The translations under genes and the position numbers were made by a program. The notes under the pieces were generated by a model. The model saw only the letters and a list, made by a program, of their open reading frames with translations. It was not told where the DNA came from and did no database searches. Below are positions 26,852-36,124 of a DNA stretch of 64,000 bases, one piece after another; the first letter of the stretch is position 1; every line of letters starts with the position of its first letter. Source of the DNA: Candidatus Mycolicibacterium alkanivorans (GTDB taxonomy: Bacteria > Actinomycetota > Actinomycetes > Mycobacteriales > Mycobacteriaceae); assembly GCF_022760805.1 (NCBI RefSeq), contig NZ_JAIVFL010000001.1, positions 2,666,001-2,730,000 on the forward strand. The letters run 5' to 3'.

Positions 26852-28043
26852 TGTCCGAGTTCGCACCCACCGGACGGATCATCGCTGCGGTAGACGGATC
26901 GTCCGGCGATGTTCGGTGTGGCATCGCAGCGGGGTCGAAATCCGCCACACTTCCGATGACGGTGATCGCTGGTGGCATGAGGCCTGCGACAGCGACATCT
27001 TTGGCGATAGTAGAGAGTGTGCCGCGGACGGTGCGCTGCTGGGCTAGCGTGCCGTCGGCAATGGTGACCGCCGCGGTCTCCGGTGCCATCCCATACCCAA
27101 GGAGTGCCTCGGCAATGGCAGGCAGGGTCGACACCGCCATCAAGAACACTAGGGTGGTCCCGCACCGAGCCAGCGCCTCATAGTCAACGGTGCTGGCCGG
27201 GTCATCGGGCGGCACATGGCCGGACACCACTGTGACGCCCTGGGTGACTCCCCGGTGGGTCACCGGTATCCCGGCACAGGCCGGGACGGCGAACGCTGAG
27301 GTCACCCCCGGTATCACCGACACCGGAACACCCGCGGCGACACAGGCGATCAGTTCCTCCCCGCCGCGGCCGAACAGAAAGCTGTCGCCGCCTTTGAACC
27401 GCACGACCGCGTTACCCGCTTGGGCATGCTCGATGAGGATTCGATTAATCCGCTCCTGCGGCGTTGCTTTGCCGAACGGCACCTTGCCGACATCGATGAT
27501 CTTGACAGCGGGCCCCAGCCCGGCGAGGACCGATAACGGCGCCAACCGGTCAGCGACGACGACATCCGCGGCGCGCAACGCGTCGAGCCCCGCAATGGTC
27601 ATTAGGCCTGGATCGCCTGGACCACCCCCGACCAAGGTCACCCGGCCCACACCGGAGACGTGGTGCTCGCCGCCGGATTCCCGGATACACCACAGACGCC
27701 GTTGCTCGCACGCGCGGGCGATCCTGCCGTCCACGGTGGCGACTTCGGTGGCCGCGATGGCCAACCACACATGCTCAAGGTCACCTTCGTCGAACTCACG
27801 CTGCTCCCAGGTGAGCAGACCGCGCCCGGCCAGATCGTCGACTGTCGCTTCAGCCTCGCGGCTGATCACGGTGACCGACGCCGCCGCATGCAGCAAAGCA
27901 CCGACGTGACGTAGCGCTGCTCCACCGCCCCCGAAAACGACCACGGCGCGCCCGGCCAGGTCAACCCTCGCCCAGTAGTTCTGCCGGGAGCTGGGTTCGA
28001 AGGACAATTCGGCAGCGCCGACGCCGGTGCGTACGTCGGACAT
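26838..28043 (-). CDS. cobA: Uroporphyrinogen-III C-methyltransferase with N-terminal precorrin-2-dehydrogenase-like domain
   Basis: Protein of 401 residues from the ATG at 28043 (AGGAG upstream). Residues about 35-140 form a CysG-type Rossmann domain (VVVFGGGGAALRH). Residues about 150-390 form SUMT (VTLVGGGPGDPGL, then ADVVVADRL, then VVRFKGGDSFLFGRGGEE). It makes precorrin-2, the entry to corrin synthesis; the N-terminal domain could oxidise it to sirohydrochlorin but looks reduced. Length matches the mycobacterial CysG/CobA form. Last gene of the thiolase-pduO-cobA operon. Confidence 0.88.
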   Translation of the reverse strand: MSDVRTGVGAAELSFEPSSRQNYWARVDLAGRAVVVFGGGGAALRHVGALLHAAASVTVISREAEATVDDLAGRGLLTWEQREFDEGDLEHVWLAIAATEVATVDGRIARACEQRRLWCIRESGGEHHVSGVGRVTLVGGGPGDPGLMTIAGLDALRAADVVVADRLAPLSVLAGLGPAVKIIDVGKVPFGKATPQERINRILIEHAQAGNAVVRFKGGDSFLFGRGGEELIACVAAGVPVSVIPGVTSAFAVPACAGIPVTHRGVTQGVTVVSGHVPPDDPASTVDYEALARCGTTLVFLMAVSTLPAIAEALLGYGMAPETAAVTIADGTLAQQRTVRGTLSTIAKDVAVAGLMPPAITVIGSVADFDPAAMPHRTSPDDPSTAAMIRPVGANSDITSR

Positions 28044-28099
28044 GTGATTCTCCTGGCCGCCGTGGGCTCGTTGTTCGGTCATGGTCATCGCCAGACGTC

Positions 28100-28684
28100 T
28101 CAGTACCGAGCTCCGCCGGGTACCCATAGCACGTCGCCATGTTCGCGATTGCTGTAGCGGGCGAAGATGAACAGCAGGTCAGACAGTCGATTTAGGTAAG
28201 TGATCGTCAGCGTGTTCATCGTGTCGGCATACTCAGCGTGCGCCCGCCAGGCTGCCCTTTCCGCGCGACGGGCGACGGTGCGCGCAACATGCAGATGCGC
28301 CGCCGCCGGGGAGCCGCCATTGAGGATGAATGACCGCAATGGCTCCAGTTGTTCGTTGAACTCATCGCACCACTTCTCCAATCGGTCAACGTAGTCCTGA
28401 GTGACCCGCAGTGGCGGATGTTTCGGATCGGGCACCACCGGTGTGCTCAGATCAGCGCCTACGTCGAAAAGGTCGTTCTGGATGTGCAGCAGCACCGCGC
28501 CGACTGCGTCATCGATCTCCGGGATGGACAGCGCGACACCGATATGCGCGTTCGTCTCGTCGACCGTGGCGTACGCCTCGAGCCGCGGGTCGAGTTTGGA
28601 TGTCTCACTCAAGTCGCCCAGACGCGTCGTGCCGCTATCTCCCGTGCGGGTGTAGATGCGGGTCAGGTTCACCATCGTTGTCAT
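28100..28684 (-). CDS. pduO: PduO-type ATP:cob(I)alamin adenosyltransferase
   Basis: Protein of 194 residues starting within the thiolase stop (ATGA). N-terminal ATP motif [13 protein letters not shown] (about 10-22), then the conserved [14 protein letters not shown] and [11 protein letters not shown] helix. It makes adenosylcobalamin and can deliver it to mutases. It is the second adenosyltransferase of the window besides CobO; coupling with thiolase suggests it serves HcmAB. Confidence 0.92.
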   Translation of the reverse strand: MTTMVNLTRIYTRTGDSGTTRLGDLSETSKLDPRLEAYATVDETNAHIGVALSIPEIDDAVGAVLLHIQNDLFDVGADLSTPVVPDPKHPPLRVTQDYVDRLEKWCDEFNEQLEPLRSFILNGGSPAAAHLHVARTVARRAERAAWRAHAEYADTMNTLTITYLNRLSDLLFIFARYSNREHGDVLWVPGGARY

Positions 28685-29862
28685 GCCCCCCGCAGGATCA
28701 GGGCGTCACCCTGGCCACCCGCGCCGCACAGCGCGGCGATGCCGTAGCCAGAGCCGCGCCGCTTGAGCTCGAGCGCGACGTGCAGCGCGATCCGCGCTCC
28801 TGACATCCCGATGGGGTGCCCGACGGCGATCGCACCGCCGTGGACGTTGACTTTCTCCGGATCGATGCCCAGTTCCTTCGTCGATGCCAACGACACTGCG
28901 GCGAAGGCCTCGTTGATCTCGATGACATCCAGTTGGTCGAGCGAGATGCCCTCGCGCGCAACGGCTTTCTTGATCGCGTTGGCCGGCTGGCTCTGCAGCG
29001 TGGAATCCGGACCGGCGACCGCACCGTGCGCGCCGATCTCGACCAGCCAGTCCAGGCCCAGATCTTCTGCCTTGGCCTTGTTCATGACGACGACGGCGCA
29101 CGCCCCGTCGGAGATCTGCGACGCGGATCCGGCGGTGATGGTGCCGTCCTTGCGGAAGGCCGGCTTCAGGCCGCTCAGCGATTCGGCGGTGGTGTTGGCG
29201 CGGATGCCCTCATCCTGGGCGAATTCGATGGGGTCGCCCTTGCGCTGCGGGATGCTGACCGGCACCACCTCGTCGGCGAAGACGCCGTCTTTCCACGCCG
29301 CCGCCGCCTTCTGGTGCGACGCCGCGGCGAGCTCGTCCTGCTCTGCCCTGGTGAACTTGTCGGTATCGTTGCGCTGCTCAGTGAGCGCGCCCATGGGCTG
29401 ATCAGTGAAGACGTCGTACAGGCCGTCGTAGGCCAGGTGATCGCGGACGGTGACGTCGCCGTACTTGTAACCGGCCCGGCTGTCCAGCAGCAGATGCGGC
29501 GCCTTGCTCATCGATTCCTGCCCACCGGCGACCACGACCTCGAACTCGCCGGCGCGAATCAGCTGGTCGGCCAGGGCGATGGCGTCGATACCGGACAGGC
29601 ACATCTTGTTGATCGTTAGCGAGGGCACGTCCCAGCCGATGCCTGCGGCGATGGCCGACTGCCGGGCCGGCATCTGGCCCGCACCTGCGGTCAGCACCTG
29701 GCCCATGATCACGTAGTCCACCAGCGACGCCGGCACCTTGGCCTTCTCCAACGCCGCCTTGATGGCGATCCCGCCGAGATTGGAACCGGAGAAGTCCTTC
29801 AGTGAACCCATCAGCTTGCCAATCGGTGTGCGCGCTCCGGACACGATGACTGAGGTCGTCAT
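28681..29862 (-). CDS. Acetyl-CoA C-acetyltransferase (thiolase)
   Basis: Protein of 393 residues from the ATG at 29862 (GAGAGG upstream); the frame open to 29997 crosses the operators. Nucleophile C88 in NKMCLSG, then [19 protein letters not shown] with the catalytic His, and the second Cys in ALCGAGGQG. Full length for the family. It cleaves acetoacetyl-CoA into two acetyl-CoA, ending the pathway begun by HcmAB and the dehydrogenase. Operators at 29943-29971 lie in the divergent promoter region shared with cobG. Confidence 0.92.
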   Translation of the reverse strand: MTTSVIVSGARTPIGKLMGSLKDFSGSNLGGIAIKAALEKAKVPASLVDYVIMGQVLTAGAGQMPARQSAIAAGIGWDVPSLTINKMCLSGIDAIALADQLIRAGEFEVVVAGGQESMSKAPHLLLDSRAGYKYGDVTVRDHLAYDGLYDVFTDQPMGALTEQRNDTDKFTRAEQDELAAASHQKAAAAWKDGVFADEVVPVSIPQRKGDPIEFAQDEGIRANTTAESLSGLKPAFRKDGTITAGSASQISDGACAVVVMNKAKAEDLGLDWLVEIGAHGAVAGPDSTLQSQPANAIKKAVAREGISLDQLDVIEINEAFAAVSLASTKELGIDPEKVNVHGGAIAVGHPIGMSGARIALHVALELKRRGSGYGIAALCGAGGQGDALILRGA

Positions 29863-29942
29863 GGCCACCTCTCGTTTAGTAGACACGCCCGATCTCGTCG
29901 ACCAGAGGGCGCATGAGCTGGTGTTAACCAAGGTAGTAACAT

Positions 29943-29977
29943 CTGTGGTTGACCACAGCGTGGTTCTACCATATGTA
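29943..29977 (+). promoter_or_regulatory. cobG promoter with two FadR-type operators, shared with divergent thiolase operon
   Basis: CTGTGGTtgACCACAG (29943-29958) overlaps a TTGACC -35 box (29949-29954). TGGTtctACCA (29961-29971) fills the 17-bp spacer up to a TATGTA -10 (29972-29977). cobG starts 36 bp further on with GGAG before its ATG. Both sites would block polymerase if bound. No cobalamin riboswitch is seen in this leader. Confidence 0.65.
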
Positions 29978-30012
29978 CAGTGAGGTGATCTGCGCAACAG
30001 AGTGGGAGAAAA

Positions 30013-31011
30013 ATGGCGACGGACACAACTCGCTTATTACGCGATGCTGCACCATACGGTCCCCCACAGATGTCACCTCGTTTGCAACGAGACCCCGAGG
30101 CGGCCGAGCAGATCTTGGGACGCACCCGCCGCGATCTGTGTCCAGGCGTGTCGAGACCGTGGGTCGCCGACGACGGGCTTATGGTGCGCTTGCGGTTGGT
30201 GGGCGGCCGGCTGCCTGTTGAGGTGCTCGGCAGGCTGATGGACATCAGCCAGCAGCACGCCGACGGGCACCTATATCTCACGACGCGGGCAAACCTGCAA
30301 ATCCGTGGTCTACCGGAAATTAACGGCACACTGCCCCCTGCAGTCGTGACCGCCCTGGCGGCCACCGGCCTCATACCCTCCACCACTCACGAGCTGGTGC
30401 GCAACATCCTGGTCTCACCCCAGTCCGGCATTGCCGGTGGGCGCGCGAACCTGCGTTCTGTGGCGTCGTGCCTGGATGCGGCGTTGCGCGCCGATCCGGC
30501 ACTGGCGCTGCTGCCGGGCCGTTTCCTGTTCACGCTGGATGATGGCCGCGGCGATATGCTTGACAGACTGACCGGAACCGGCCGTCGCGGCACAGATTTG
30601 GGTCTCGTCGTCCTGACCGAGACCGATGTGCAACTGCGGATTGGCGACCATTGGGGCGAGGTCGTTCGGCTCGATGAAGCGGCTCTGCACCTGGCAGGAT
30701 TGGCGGCCGCCTTCGTCAACGCCCGCGGACCAGCCACCTCAGCGCCATGGCACCTGCGCGAACTGGTCGCTCCCTTACGCCAGCCGATCGTGGCCGACCC
30801 CCGCGTTCCGGTGCCGACCCCACCGCTGGCTTACGGCGCAGTGTCCGGCGGCGAACACGTGTCGGTGCGTGACGGCGTCCTCACCCCTGAGTTGGCGCGA
30901 ACGCTACTCGCCACGATCATTCCCAGCACTGGAAGCGAGGCCGGCGCCGAGGTCATCGTGACCCCGTGGCATGGAATCTTCGTCCCGCACATCGAGGAGG
31001 CAGCTCAATGA
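30013..31011 (+). CDS. cobG: Precorrin-3B synthase (CobG)
   Basis: Protein of 332 residues with nitrite/sulfite-reductase ferredoxin-like halves ([18 protein letters not shown], then [14 protein letters not shown], then [13 protein letters not shown]). The oxygen-dependent ring-contraction step marks the aerobic pathway. Only two cysteines are present, too few for the four-Cys [4Fe-4S] site of Pseudomonas CobG, and the protein is short. It leads the coupled operon cobG-cobH-cobIJ-cobM-bluB, each gene overlapping the next by ATGA. Confidence 0.8.
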   Translation: MATDTTRLLRDAAPYGPPQMSPRLQRDPEAAEQILGRTRRDLCPGVSRPWVADDGLMVRLRLVGGRLPVEVLGRLMDISQQHADGHLYLTTRANLQIRGLPEINGTLPPAVVTALAATGLIPSTTHELVRNILVSPQSGIAGGRANLRSVASCLDAALRADPALALLPGRFLFTLDDGRGDMLDRLTGTGRRGTDLGLVVLTETDVQLRIGDHWGEVVRLDEAALHLAGLAAAFVNARGPATSAPWHLRELVAPLRQPIVADPRVPVPTPPLAYGAVSGGEHVSVRDGVLTPELARTLLATIIPSTGSEAGAEVIVTPWHGIFVPHIEEAAQ

Positions 31012-31688
31012 CTGGTCCGCAGACCCACGCAATCGCGCGTCCCACCAAACGCTATGAGTACATTGACGACGGCCCGGCCATCTATGTCGAGTCGTTCGCG
31101 ATGATCCGTCGCGAAGCCGACCTGTCCGCAATTCCGATCGAGGCCGAGAAATTAGCGGTTCGCATGGTGCACGGCACCGGGGAACCGGCGCTGACCAAGG
31201 ACCTGGTCATCCATCCCGATTTGGTGCGCGCCAGCGCGACCGCGCTGCGAGCGGGCGCGCCCATTCTGTGCGACGCCACCATGGTCGCCACCGGTGTCAC
31301 GGCGGGACGTTTGCCCGCCGGCAATGACGTGCACTGCTTCTTACACGACGCGCAAGTGCCCGGCCTCGCCCGCGCCTGGGGCACCACCCGCACCGCGGCC
31401 GCCGTCTCGTTGTGGGAGCCGTTCCTGCTCGGAGCGGTCATCGCGATCGGCAACGCCCCCACCGCGCTGTTTCACCTGCTGGAGATGATCCTCGACGGCG
31501 CGCCCCGGCCCGCCGCGATCATCGGTTGCCCAGTCGGATTCATCGGAGCGCAAGAGTCCAAGGACGCCCTCACTTCCTTCGCCGACGACCATGGCATCGA
31601 CATCCCTTACGTGACCATCCGCGGGCGCCGCGGCGGGTCGGCAATCACCTCCTCGGCGCTCAATGCGTTGGCCTCGGAGGCGGAATGA
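31008..31688 (+). CDS. cobH: Precorrin-8X methylmutase
   Basis: Protein of 226 residues from the ATG overlapping the cobG stop. The catalytic His55 lies in RMVHGTG. Conserved PILCDATMVATGV and ALFHLLEM, and the C-terminal PVGFIGAQESKDAL and RGRRGGSAI, identify CobH. It migrates the C11 methyl group to C12, giving hydrogenobyrinate. Confidence 0.95.
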   Translation: MTGPQTHAIARPTKRYEYIDDGPAIYVESFAMIRREADLSAIPIEAEKLAVRMVHGTGEPALTKDLVIHPDLVRASATALRAGAPILCDATMVATGVTAGRLPAGNDVHCFLHDAQVPGLARAWGTTRTAAAVSLWEPFLLGAVIAIGNAPTALFHLLEMILDGAPRPAAIIGCPVGFIGAQESKDALTSFADDHGIDIPYVTIRGRRGGSAITSSALNALASEAE

Positions 31689-33211
31689 GCAACAGCACCC
31701 GCGGGCGGTTCTACGGCGTCGGACTGGGACCGGGAGACCCCGAGTTGATCACCCTCAAGGCCGCCAGGATCATCGCTGAAGCCGACGTCATCGCCTATCA
31801 CGCCGGGGTCAACAAGCAGTCCTACGCCCGCCGCATCGCGGCCGACCTCATCACCGCCGACGCGATCGAAGAAGAGCTGCGCTACCCGGTCACTACCGGC
31901 AGTACCGATCATCCCGGCGGGTACGCTGGTGCGCTCGCTGAGTTTTATGAGCACTCTGCTGCCCGGATGGCCGTCCACCTCGACGCAGGTCGGACGGTCG
32001 CGCTCCTGGCCGAAGGTGATCCCCTCTTCTACGGCTCTTATATGTATATGCATGACCGGTTAAGCACTCGCTACGTGACCGAAATCATCCCTGGCCTACC
32101 TGCATTCGTCGCCGCGACCGCCGCCACCGCCACACCGTTGGTGCGACAGACTGATGTGCTCACGGTGCTACCGGGAACCCTTCCGGAAGCCGAACTGGCC
32201 CGCCGCCTGGCCGATACCGACGGCGCCATCGTTATGAAGCTCGGTCGCACCTTTCCCGCCGTCCGGCGGGCGCTGGCCGCGTCAGGCCGGCTCGGGCACG
32301 CGCTGTATGTGGAGCGGGCCAGCCACGAACAACAACGCTGGCTGCCCGTGGCCGACGTCGACGAGACCTCCGTGCCCTACCTGTCCCTGATCGTCGTCAA
32401 CGGCGACTCCCTCAACGGGCAGCGCTCACGAACGCCCGCTGAACAGAGCCCGGCGACAGTGCCCCCAGCTATCGGTGTGGCCGCTGAGCTCGTGGTGGTC
32501 GGTCTCGGACCCGGACCGGACGGCTGGCTAACCCCGGAGGCGGCGGCAACACTCGCCGAGGTCGATCATGTCGTCGGATACGGGCCCTACATCGCCCGCG
32601 TCCCGCAGCGGGTCGGACTACAGCGCCACGCCTCCGGCAACACCGTTGAAGTCGACCGCGCCCGCTTCGCCCTGGACCTGGCCAGCCGCGGCAAGAAAGT
32701 AGCGGTGGTCTCCGGCGGTGACGCTGGTGTATTCGGCATGGCCGCAGCAGTTTTCGAAGCCGCCGAGGACGCCCGGTACGCCCACGTCCCCATCACAGTG
32801 TTGCCCGGGGTCTCCGCGGTCCAGGCCGTCGCAGCGCGCGCAGGAGCGCCGATCGGCGCCGACTTCGCCGTGGTCAGCCTTTCTGACCGACTCAAACCGT
32901 GGTCGATAATCGAAACTCGGCTGCGGGCGATCGCCGACGCCGACCTGGTGCTCGCCATCTACAACCCAGCCTCTCGATCGCGTCCCGACCAAATCGCGAT
33001 CGCCCGAAAAGTGCTGCTGGAACATCGCCGTAGCGACACCGTCGTCGTGATCGGACGCGATGTCGGCCGCGCACAGGAATCGCTGCAGATCACCACCCTC
33101 GGCGGCCTCGATACCGACACCATCGACATGAAATGTCTCCTGCTCGTGGGTGCTTCCACCACTCGCGTGACTGCGACGGGCCAAGTGTGGACGCCGCGGT
33201 GGGTGAAATGA
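31685..33211 (+). CDS. cobIJ: Fused precorrin-2 C20-methyltransferase and precorrin-3B C17-methyltransferase
   Basis: Protein of 508 residues from the ATG at 31685. CobI half (about 1-245): FYGVGLGPGDPELITLKA, LAEGDPLFYGSYMYM. CobJ half (about 265-508): VVVGLGPGPDGWLTPEA, VVSGGDAGVFGMAA, LAIYNPASRSRPDQ. The fusion at this length is the form known in mycobacteria. Both SAM-binding GxGxGD/GxGPG sites are intact. Confidence 0.95.
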   Translation: MSNSTRGRFYGVGLGPGDPELITLKAARIIAEADVIAYHAGVNKQSYARRIAADLITADAIEEELRYPVTTGSTDHPGGYAGALAEFYEHSAARMAVHLDAGRTVALLAEGDPLFYGSYMYMHDRLSTRYVTEIIPGLPAFVAATAATATPLVRQTDVLTVLPGTLPEAELARRLADTDGAIVMKLGRTFPAVRRALAASGRLGHALYVERASHEQQRWLPVADVDETSVPYLSLIVVNGDSLNGQRSRTPAEQSPATVPPAIGVAAELVVVGLGPGPDGWLTPEAAATLAEVDHVVGYGPYIARVPQRVGLQRHASGNTVEVDRARFALDLASRGKKVAVVSGGDAGVFGMAAAVFEAAEDARYAHVPITVLPGVSAVQAVAARAGAPIGADFAVVSLSDRLKPWSIIETRLRAIADADLVLAIYNPASRSRPDQIAIARKVLLEHRRSDTVVVIGRDVGRAQESLQITTLGGLDTDTIDMKCLLLVGASTTRVTATGQVWTPRWVK

Positions 33212-34008
33212 CCGGACCGATGAAACCGGTGAGTGCTGTGCAGTTCGTCGGTGCTGGACCCGGTGCGGCGGATCTGCTTACCCTGCGTGCCGCGCGATTG
33301 CTCAGCGAAGCTGATGTGGTGCTGTATCCCGGCAGCTACCTTGACGCGGCGATACTCGACATCTGCTCTCGGGCCGGCGATTTGATCGATACTCAGGATT
33401 TGAACCTCGACGCCATCATCGCCCGGATCGTGGCGGCACAGCAGGCGGGCCTGCGGGTGGTGCGCCTGGTCTCCGGCGATCCGACGCTCTACAGCGCGGT
33501 GTTCGAGCAGACCCGACGACTCGACGCGGCCGGCGTGCCGTGGTCGGTCACACCAGGCGTTCCAGCCTATGCTGCGGCGGCGGCCCGGGTCGGCCGGGAA
33601 CTGACCGTCCCGTTGGTCACCCAGTCGGTAGTACTCACGCGCACCCAGCAACGGTCGACCCCGATGCCAGAATCTGAGTCATTGGCGGCGTTCGCGGCGA
33701 CCCGAGCGACCTTGGTGCTTCATCTGGCCATCACCCGTATCCGCCTGATCATGGCCGAGCTCACGTCGTCGCACGGACCGGACTGCCCTGTTGTGGTGGT
33801 GTACCGCGCTTCTCAGCCACAAGAACTTGTCCTGCGCGGCACGGTGGTCGATATCGCCGATCAGGTCGAGGCGGCCGGGCTGCGCCAGGCCGCAGTCATT
33901 CTCGTGGGCCGCGCCCTCGCCGATCGCCCGGACCCCTGCGGGGGCGACAGTCATCTCTACGACCCCTGCCGCGACCGCTCAGCACAGCAGACAGGTGAGC
34001 GGGGATGA
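33208..34008 (+). CDS. cobM: Precorrin-4 C11-methyltransferase
   Basis: Protein of 266 residues starting in the cobIJ stop (ATGA). Tetrapyrrole-methylase signatures FVGAGPGAADLLTLRA near the N-terminus, VRLVSGDPTLYSAVFEQ, and VTPGVPAYAAAAA. CobM-type middle segment TVPLVTQSVVLTRTQQRS. The C-terminal ~20 residues are Asp/Cys-rich and not conserved in the family. Confidence 0.92.
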   Translation: MTGPMKPVSAVQFVGAGPGAADLLTLRAARLLSEADVVLYPGSYLDAAILDICSRAGDLIDTQDLNLDAIIARIVAAQQAGLRVVRLVSGDPTLYSAVFEQTRRLDAAGVPWSVTPGVPAYAAAAARVGRELTVPLVTQSVVLTRTQQRSTPMPESESLAAFAATRATLVLHLAITRIRLIMAELTSSHGPDCPVVVVYRASQPQELVLRGTVVDIADQVEAAGLRQAAVILVGRALADRPDPCGGDSHLYDPCRDRSAQQTGERG

Positions 34009-34670
34009 CGACGCCGATGAGGACCGCTGTTCCCCCCTCTGCCCTGCGCAACCTCTACGACGTGATCTACCGGCGGCGTGACACCCGCCGGGAGTTCAGT
34101 GGTGACCCAGTGACCGCCGACGTACTCGACCGGGTGCTGTCGGCCGCTCACGCGGCGCCGTCGGTAGGGATGTCCCAGCCCTGGGATTTCATCCTCGTCC
34201 GATCGCCCGGGACTCTGGCGGCTTTTCGCGACCATGTCGCCGCAGAGCGCGACATCTTTGCCACCTCGCTCAACAGTGAACGGGCCGAAACCTTTTCCCG
34301 AATCAAGATCGAGGGCATCAGCGAATCAGGTCTTGGCATCGTTGTCGGCTATGACCCCACCCGCGGCGGCCCGCAGGTTCTGGGAAGACACGCCATCGCC
34401 GACGCCGGGCTGTACTCGGTGATCTGCGCAATTCAGAATCTGTGGCTCGCCGCCACCGCCGAAGGGCTCGGTGTCGGGTGGGTGTCGTTCTACCGCGAGG
34501 AGTTCTTGCGCTCACTGGTGGCAATGCCCCCGCACGTGCGTCCCGTCGCGTGGTTATGTGTTGGCCAGGTGGCCGGCCTGCCCGACGTCCCCGACCTCGA
34601 GCATCACGGCTGGCGCGGACGTTGTCCCCTGCAGGCCGTCGTGCACGAAGAGCGCTACACCGCGCGGTGA
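34005..34670 (+). CDS. bluB: 5,6-dimethylbenzimidazole synthase
   Basis: Protein of 221 residues of the flavin-destructase nitroreductase fold. Conserved FMN-binding RRRDTRREF and AAHAAPSVGMSQPWDFI, plus the BluB lid region and GVGWVSFY. It makes the lower ligand base from reduced FMN and O2, so the island can make true cobalamin aerobically. Last gene of the cobG operon, convergent with cobL 18 bp away. Confidence 0.93.
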   Translation: MTTPMRTAVPPSALRNLYDVIYRRRDTRREFSGDPVTADVLDRVLSAAHAAPSVGMSQPWDFILVRSPGTLAAFRDHVAAERDIFATSLNSERAETFSRIKIEGISESGLGIVVGYDPTRGGPQVLGRHAIADAGLYSVICAIQNLWLAATAEGLGVGWVSFYREEFLRSLVAMPPHVRPVAWLCVGQVAGLPDVPDLEHHGWRGRCPLQAVVHEERYTAR

Positions 34671-34688
34671 CAAAGGATTTCGATGATC

Positions 34689-35897
34689 TCAGAGCCGGGT
34701 GAACGCCCACTGCGTGACGGCCCGCGCCGGCGTCCACCCGGTGAACGAGCCCACCGGTGCGGCACGCTCGATGTGGATCCGGGTGAGCTCCCCGCCACGG
34801 TCCCGATAGGCCTGTCCGAGCAGGACCTCAGTCTCTACCGTCACTCCGTGCACGACGAGCCGCCCACCGGGCCGCAACGCCTGCAGGCAAGCGTCGAGTA
34901 CCCCCGCACGGGTGCCGCCGCCACCGATGAACACGGCGTCGGGGGCCGGCAGGCCGTTCAGAGCCTCAGGTGCGCTGCCGTGGACGATCTCCACGCCCGG
35001 AACGCCGAGAGTTCTTGCATTGCAGCCGATTCGAGCGGCGCGGACACCGTCCGCCTCGACAGCCACCGCGCGACACGTCGGATGTGCGCGCATCCACTCG
35101 ATTCCGACGGAGCCCGCGCCCGCTCCCACATCCCAGAGGAGCTGGCCAGGCGCGGGCATCAAGCGGGCCAGCGCCGCCGCTCGCAGATCCCGCTTCGTGA
35201 GCTGGCCATCGTGTTCAAACATGTCGTCAGGCAATCCGGTGGCCCAGCCAGTCCCCAATGGCCCGAGCAGTTCCACCGCGACCACATTCAATCGGGGCAC
35301 CACCCCGGCGAACTCACCTGCTGTCGTCTCCAACCGCGTTTCCGAAGGGCTGCCGAGGTTGCCCAGCACCACCATCCGGCTCGACCCGTAACCGCGAGGA
35401 ACCAACAGATCGGCGACTTCGGCCGGCCTTTGTTCGTCAGCGGACAGCACCAGGACCCGACGACCCGGCGCCAACTCTCGCAGCACCGTATGCGTATCGC
35501 GTCCAACGACGCTGACCACTGCGGTCGACTCCGCCGACCAGCCCATCCGCGCGCGGGCCAATGCCACCGAGGACACGTGCGGAGTCACCCTGACCCGGCC
35601 CGCGCCGAGCAGGTCGATCAGCATGCTGCCGATCCCGCTGACCATGGGATCGCCGGAGGCCACCGCGACCAGTCGGCGGCCGCGGTGAGCTGCCAGCAAG
35701 GCAGGCACTTGGGTGCGAAGCGGGGTGGGCCACACGACTCGCTGTTGGTCTGCCACCTCGGGAAGCAGGCCGAGCTGCCGTGGGGCCCCCAGGATGACTT
35801 CGGCGGCGCAGATAGCCGACTGGGCACCTTCTGGCAGCCCGGCCCAGCCGTCCGCCCCGATACCTACCACGGTGAGACGCACATCGGGGACCAGCAC
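34689..35897 (-). CDS. cobL: Precorrin-6Y C5,15-methyltransferase (decarboxylating)
   Basis: About 402 residues from a GTG near 35897 (another at 35882); the open frame to 36044 crosses the riboswitch region. The N-terminal CbiE-like methylase (LTVVGIGADGWAGLPEGAQ, VASGDPMVSGIGSML) is fused to a C-terminal CbiT-like methyltransferase/decarboxylase (DVGAGAGSVGIEWMR, IFIGGGGT-type loop). No strong ribosome-binding site is seen, so it may be leaderless. It is divergent from the riboswitch-led chlID operon. Confidence 0.9.
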   Translation of the reverse strand: MLVPDVRLTVVGIGADGWAGLPEGAQSAICAAEVILGAPRQLGLLPEVADQQRVVWPTPLRTQVPALLAAHRGRRLVAVASGDPMVSGIGSMLIDLLGAGRVRVTPHVSSVALARARMGWSAESTAVVSVVGRDTHTVLRELAPGRRVLVLSADEQRPAEVADLLVPRGYGSSRMVVLGNLGSPSETRLETTAGEFAGVVPRLNVVAVELLGPLGTGWATGLPDDMFEHDGQLTKRDLRAAALARLMPAPGQLLWDVGAGAGSVGIEWMRAHPTCRAVAVEADGVRAARIGCNARTLGVPGVEIVHGSAPEALNGLPAPDAVFIGGGGTRAGVLDACLQALRPGGRLVVHGVTVETEVLLGQAYRDRGGELTRIHIERAAPVGSFTGWTPARAVTQWAFTRL

Positions 35898-35911
35898 GGC
35901 GGCGATGCTAG

Positions 35912-36085
35912 CGTGACAGACGCGAGGTGCCCCGTGTGCCCCCGTGTCGGAAACGGCGCGGAAGCCGCTCGGGGAGAATCTGGGAAGTCCGGTGAGAGTC
36001 CGGCACAGGCCCGCTGCGGTGATCCAAGCCGCTCCTGCTGGCACGGGAGCCGGACTCGGTCAGTCCGAAGACCGGCCTCGCGCGC
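35912..36085 (+). promoter_or_regulatory. Cobalamin riboswitch upstream of chlID-cobO-cobBC
   Basis: The B12-aptamer core is clear: GGGAA at about 35982, GGTGAGAGTCCGGCACAGGCC (35991 onward), the CGCTGCGGTGA segment (36012), AAGCC, and the distal CAGTCCGAAGACCGGCC (36061). It lies about 40-210 bp before the chelatase gene. High adenosylcobalamin would be expected to shut this operon down. Confidence 0.85.
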
Positions 36086-36124
36086 ACCCGTCCCGGGTCA
36101 CCATGATGAGCGGAGCCTCCCCTA

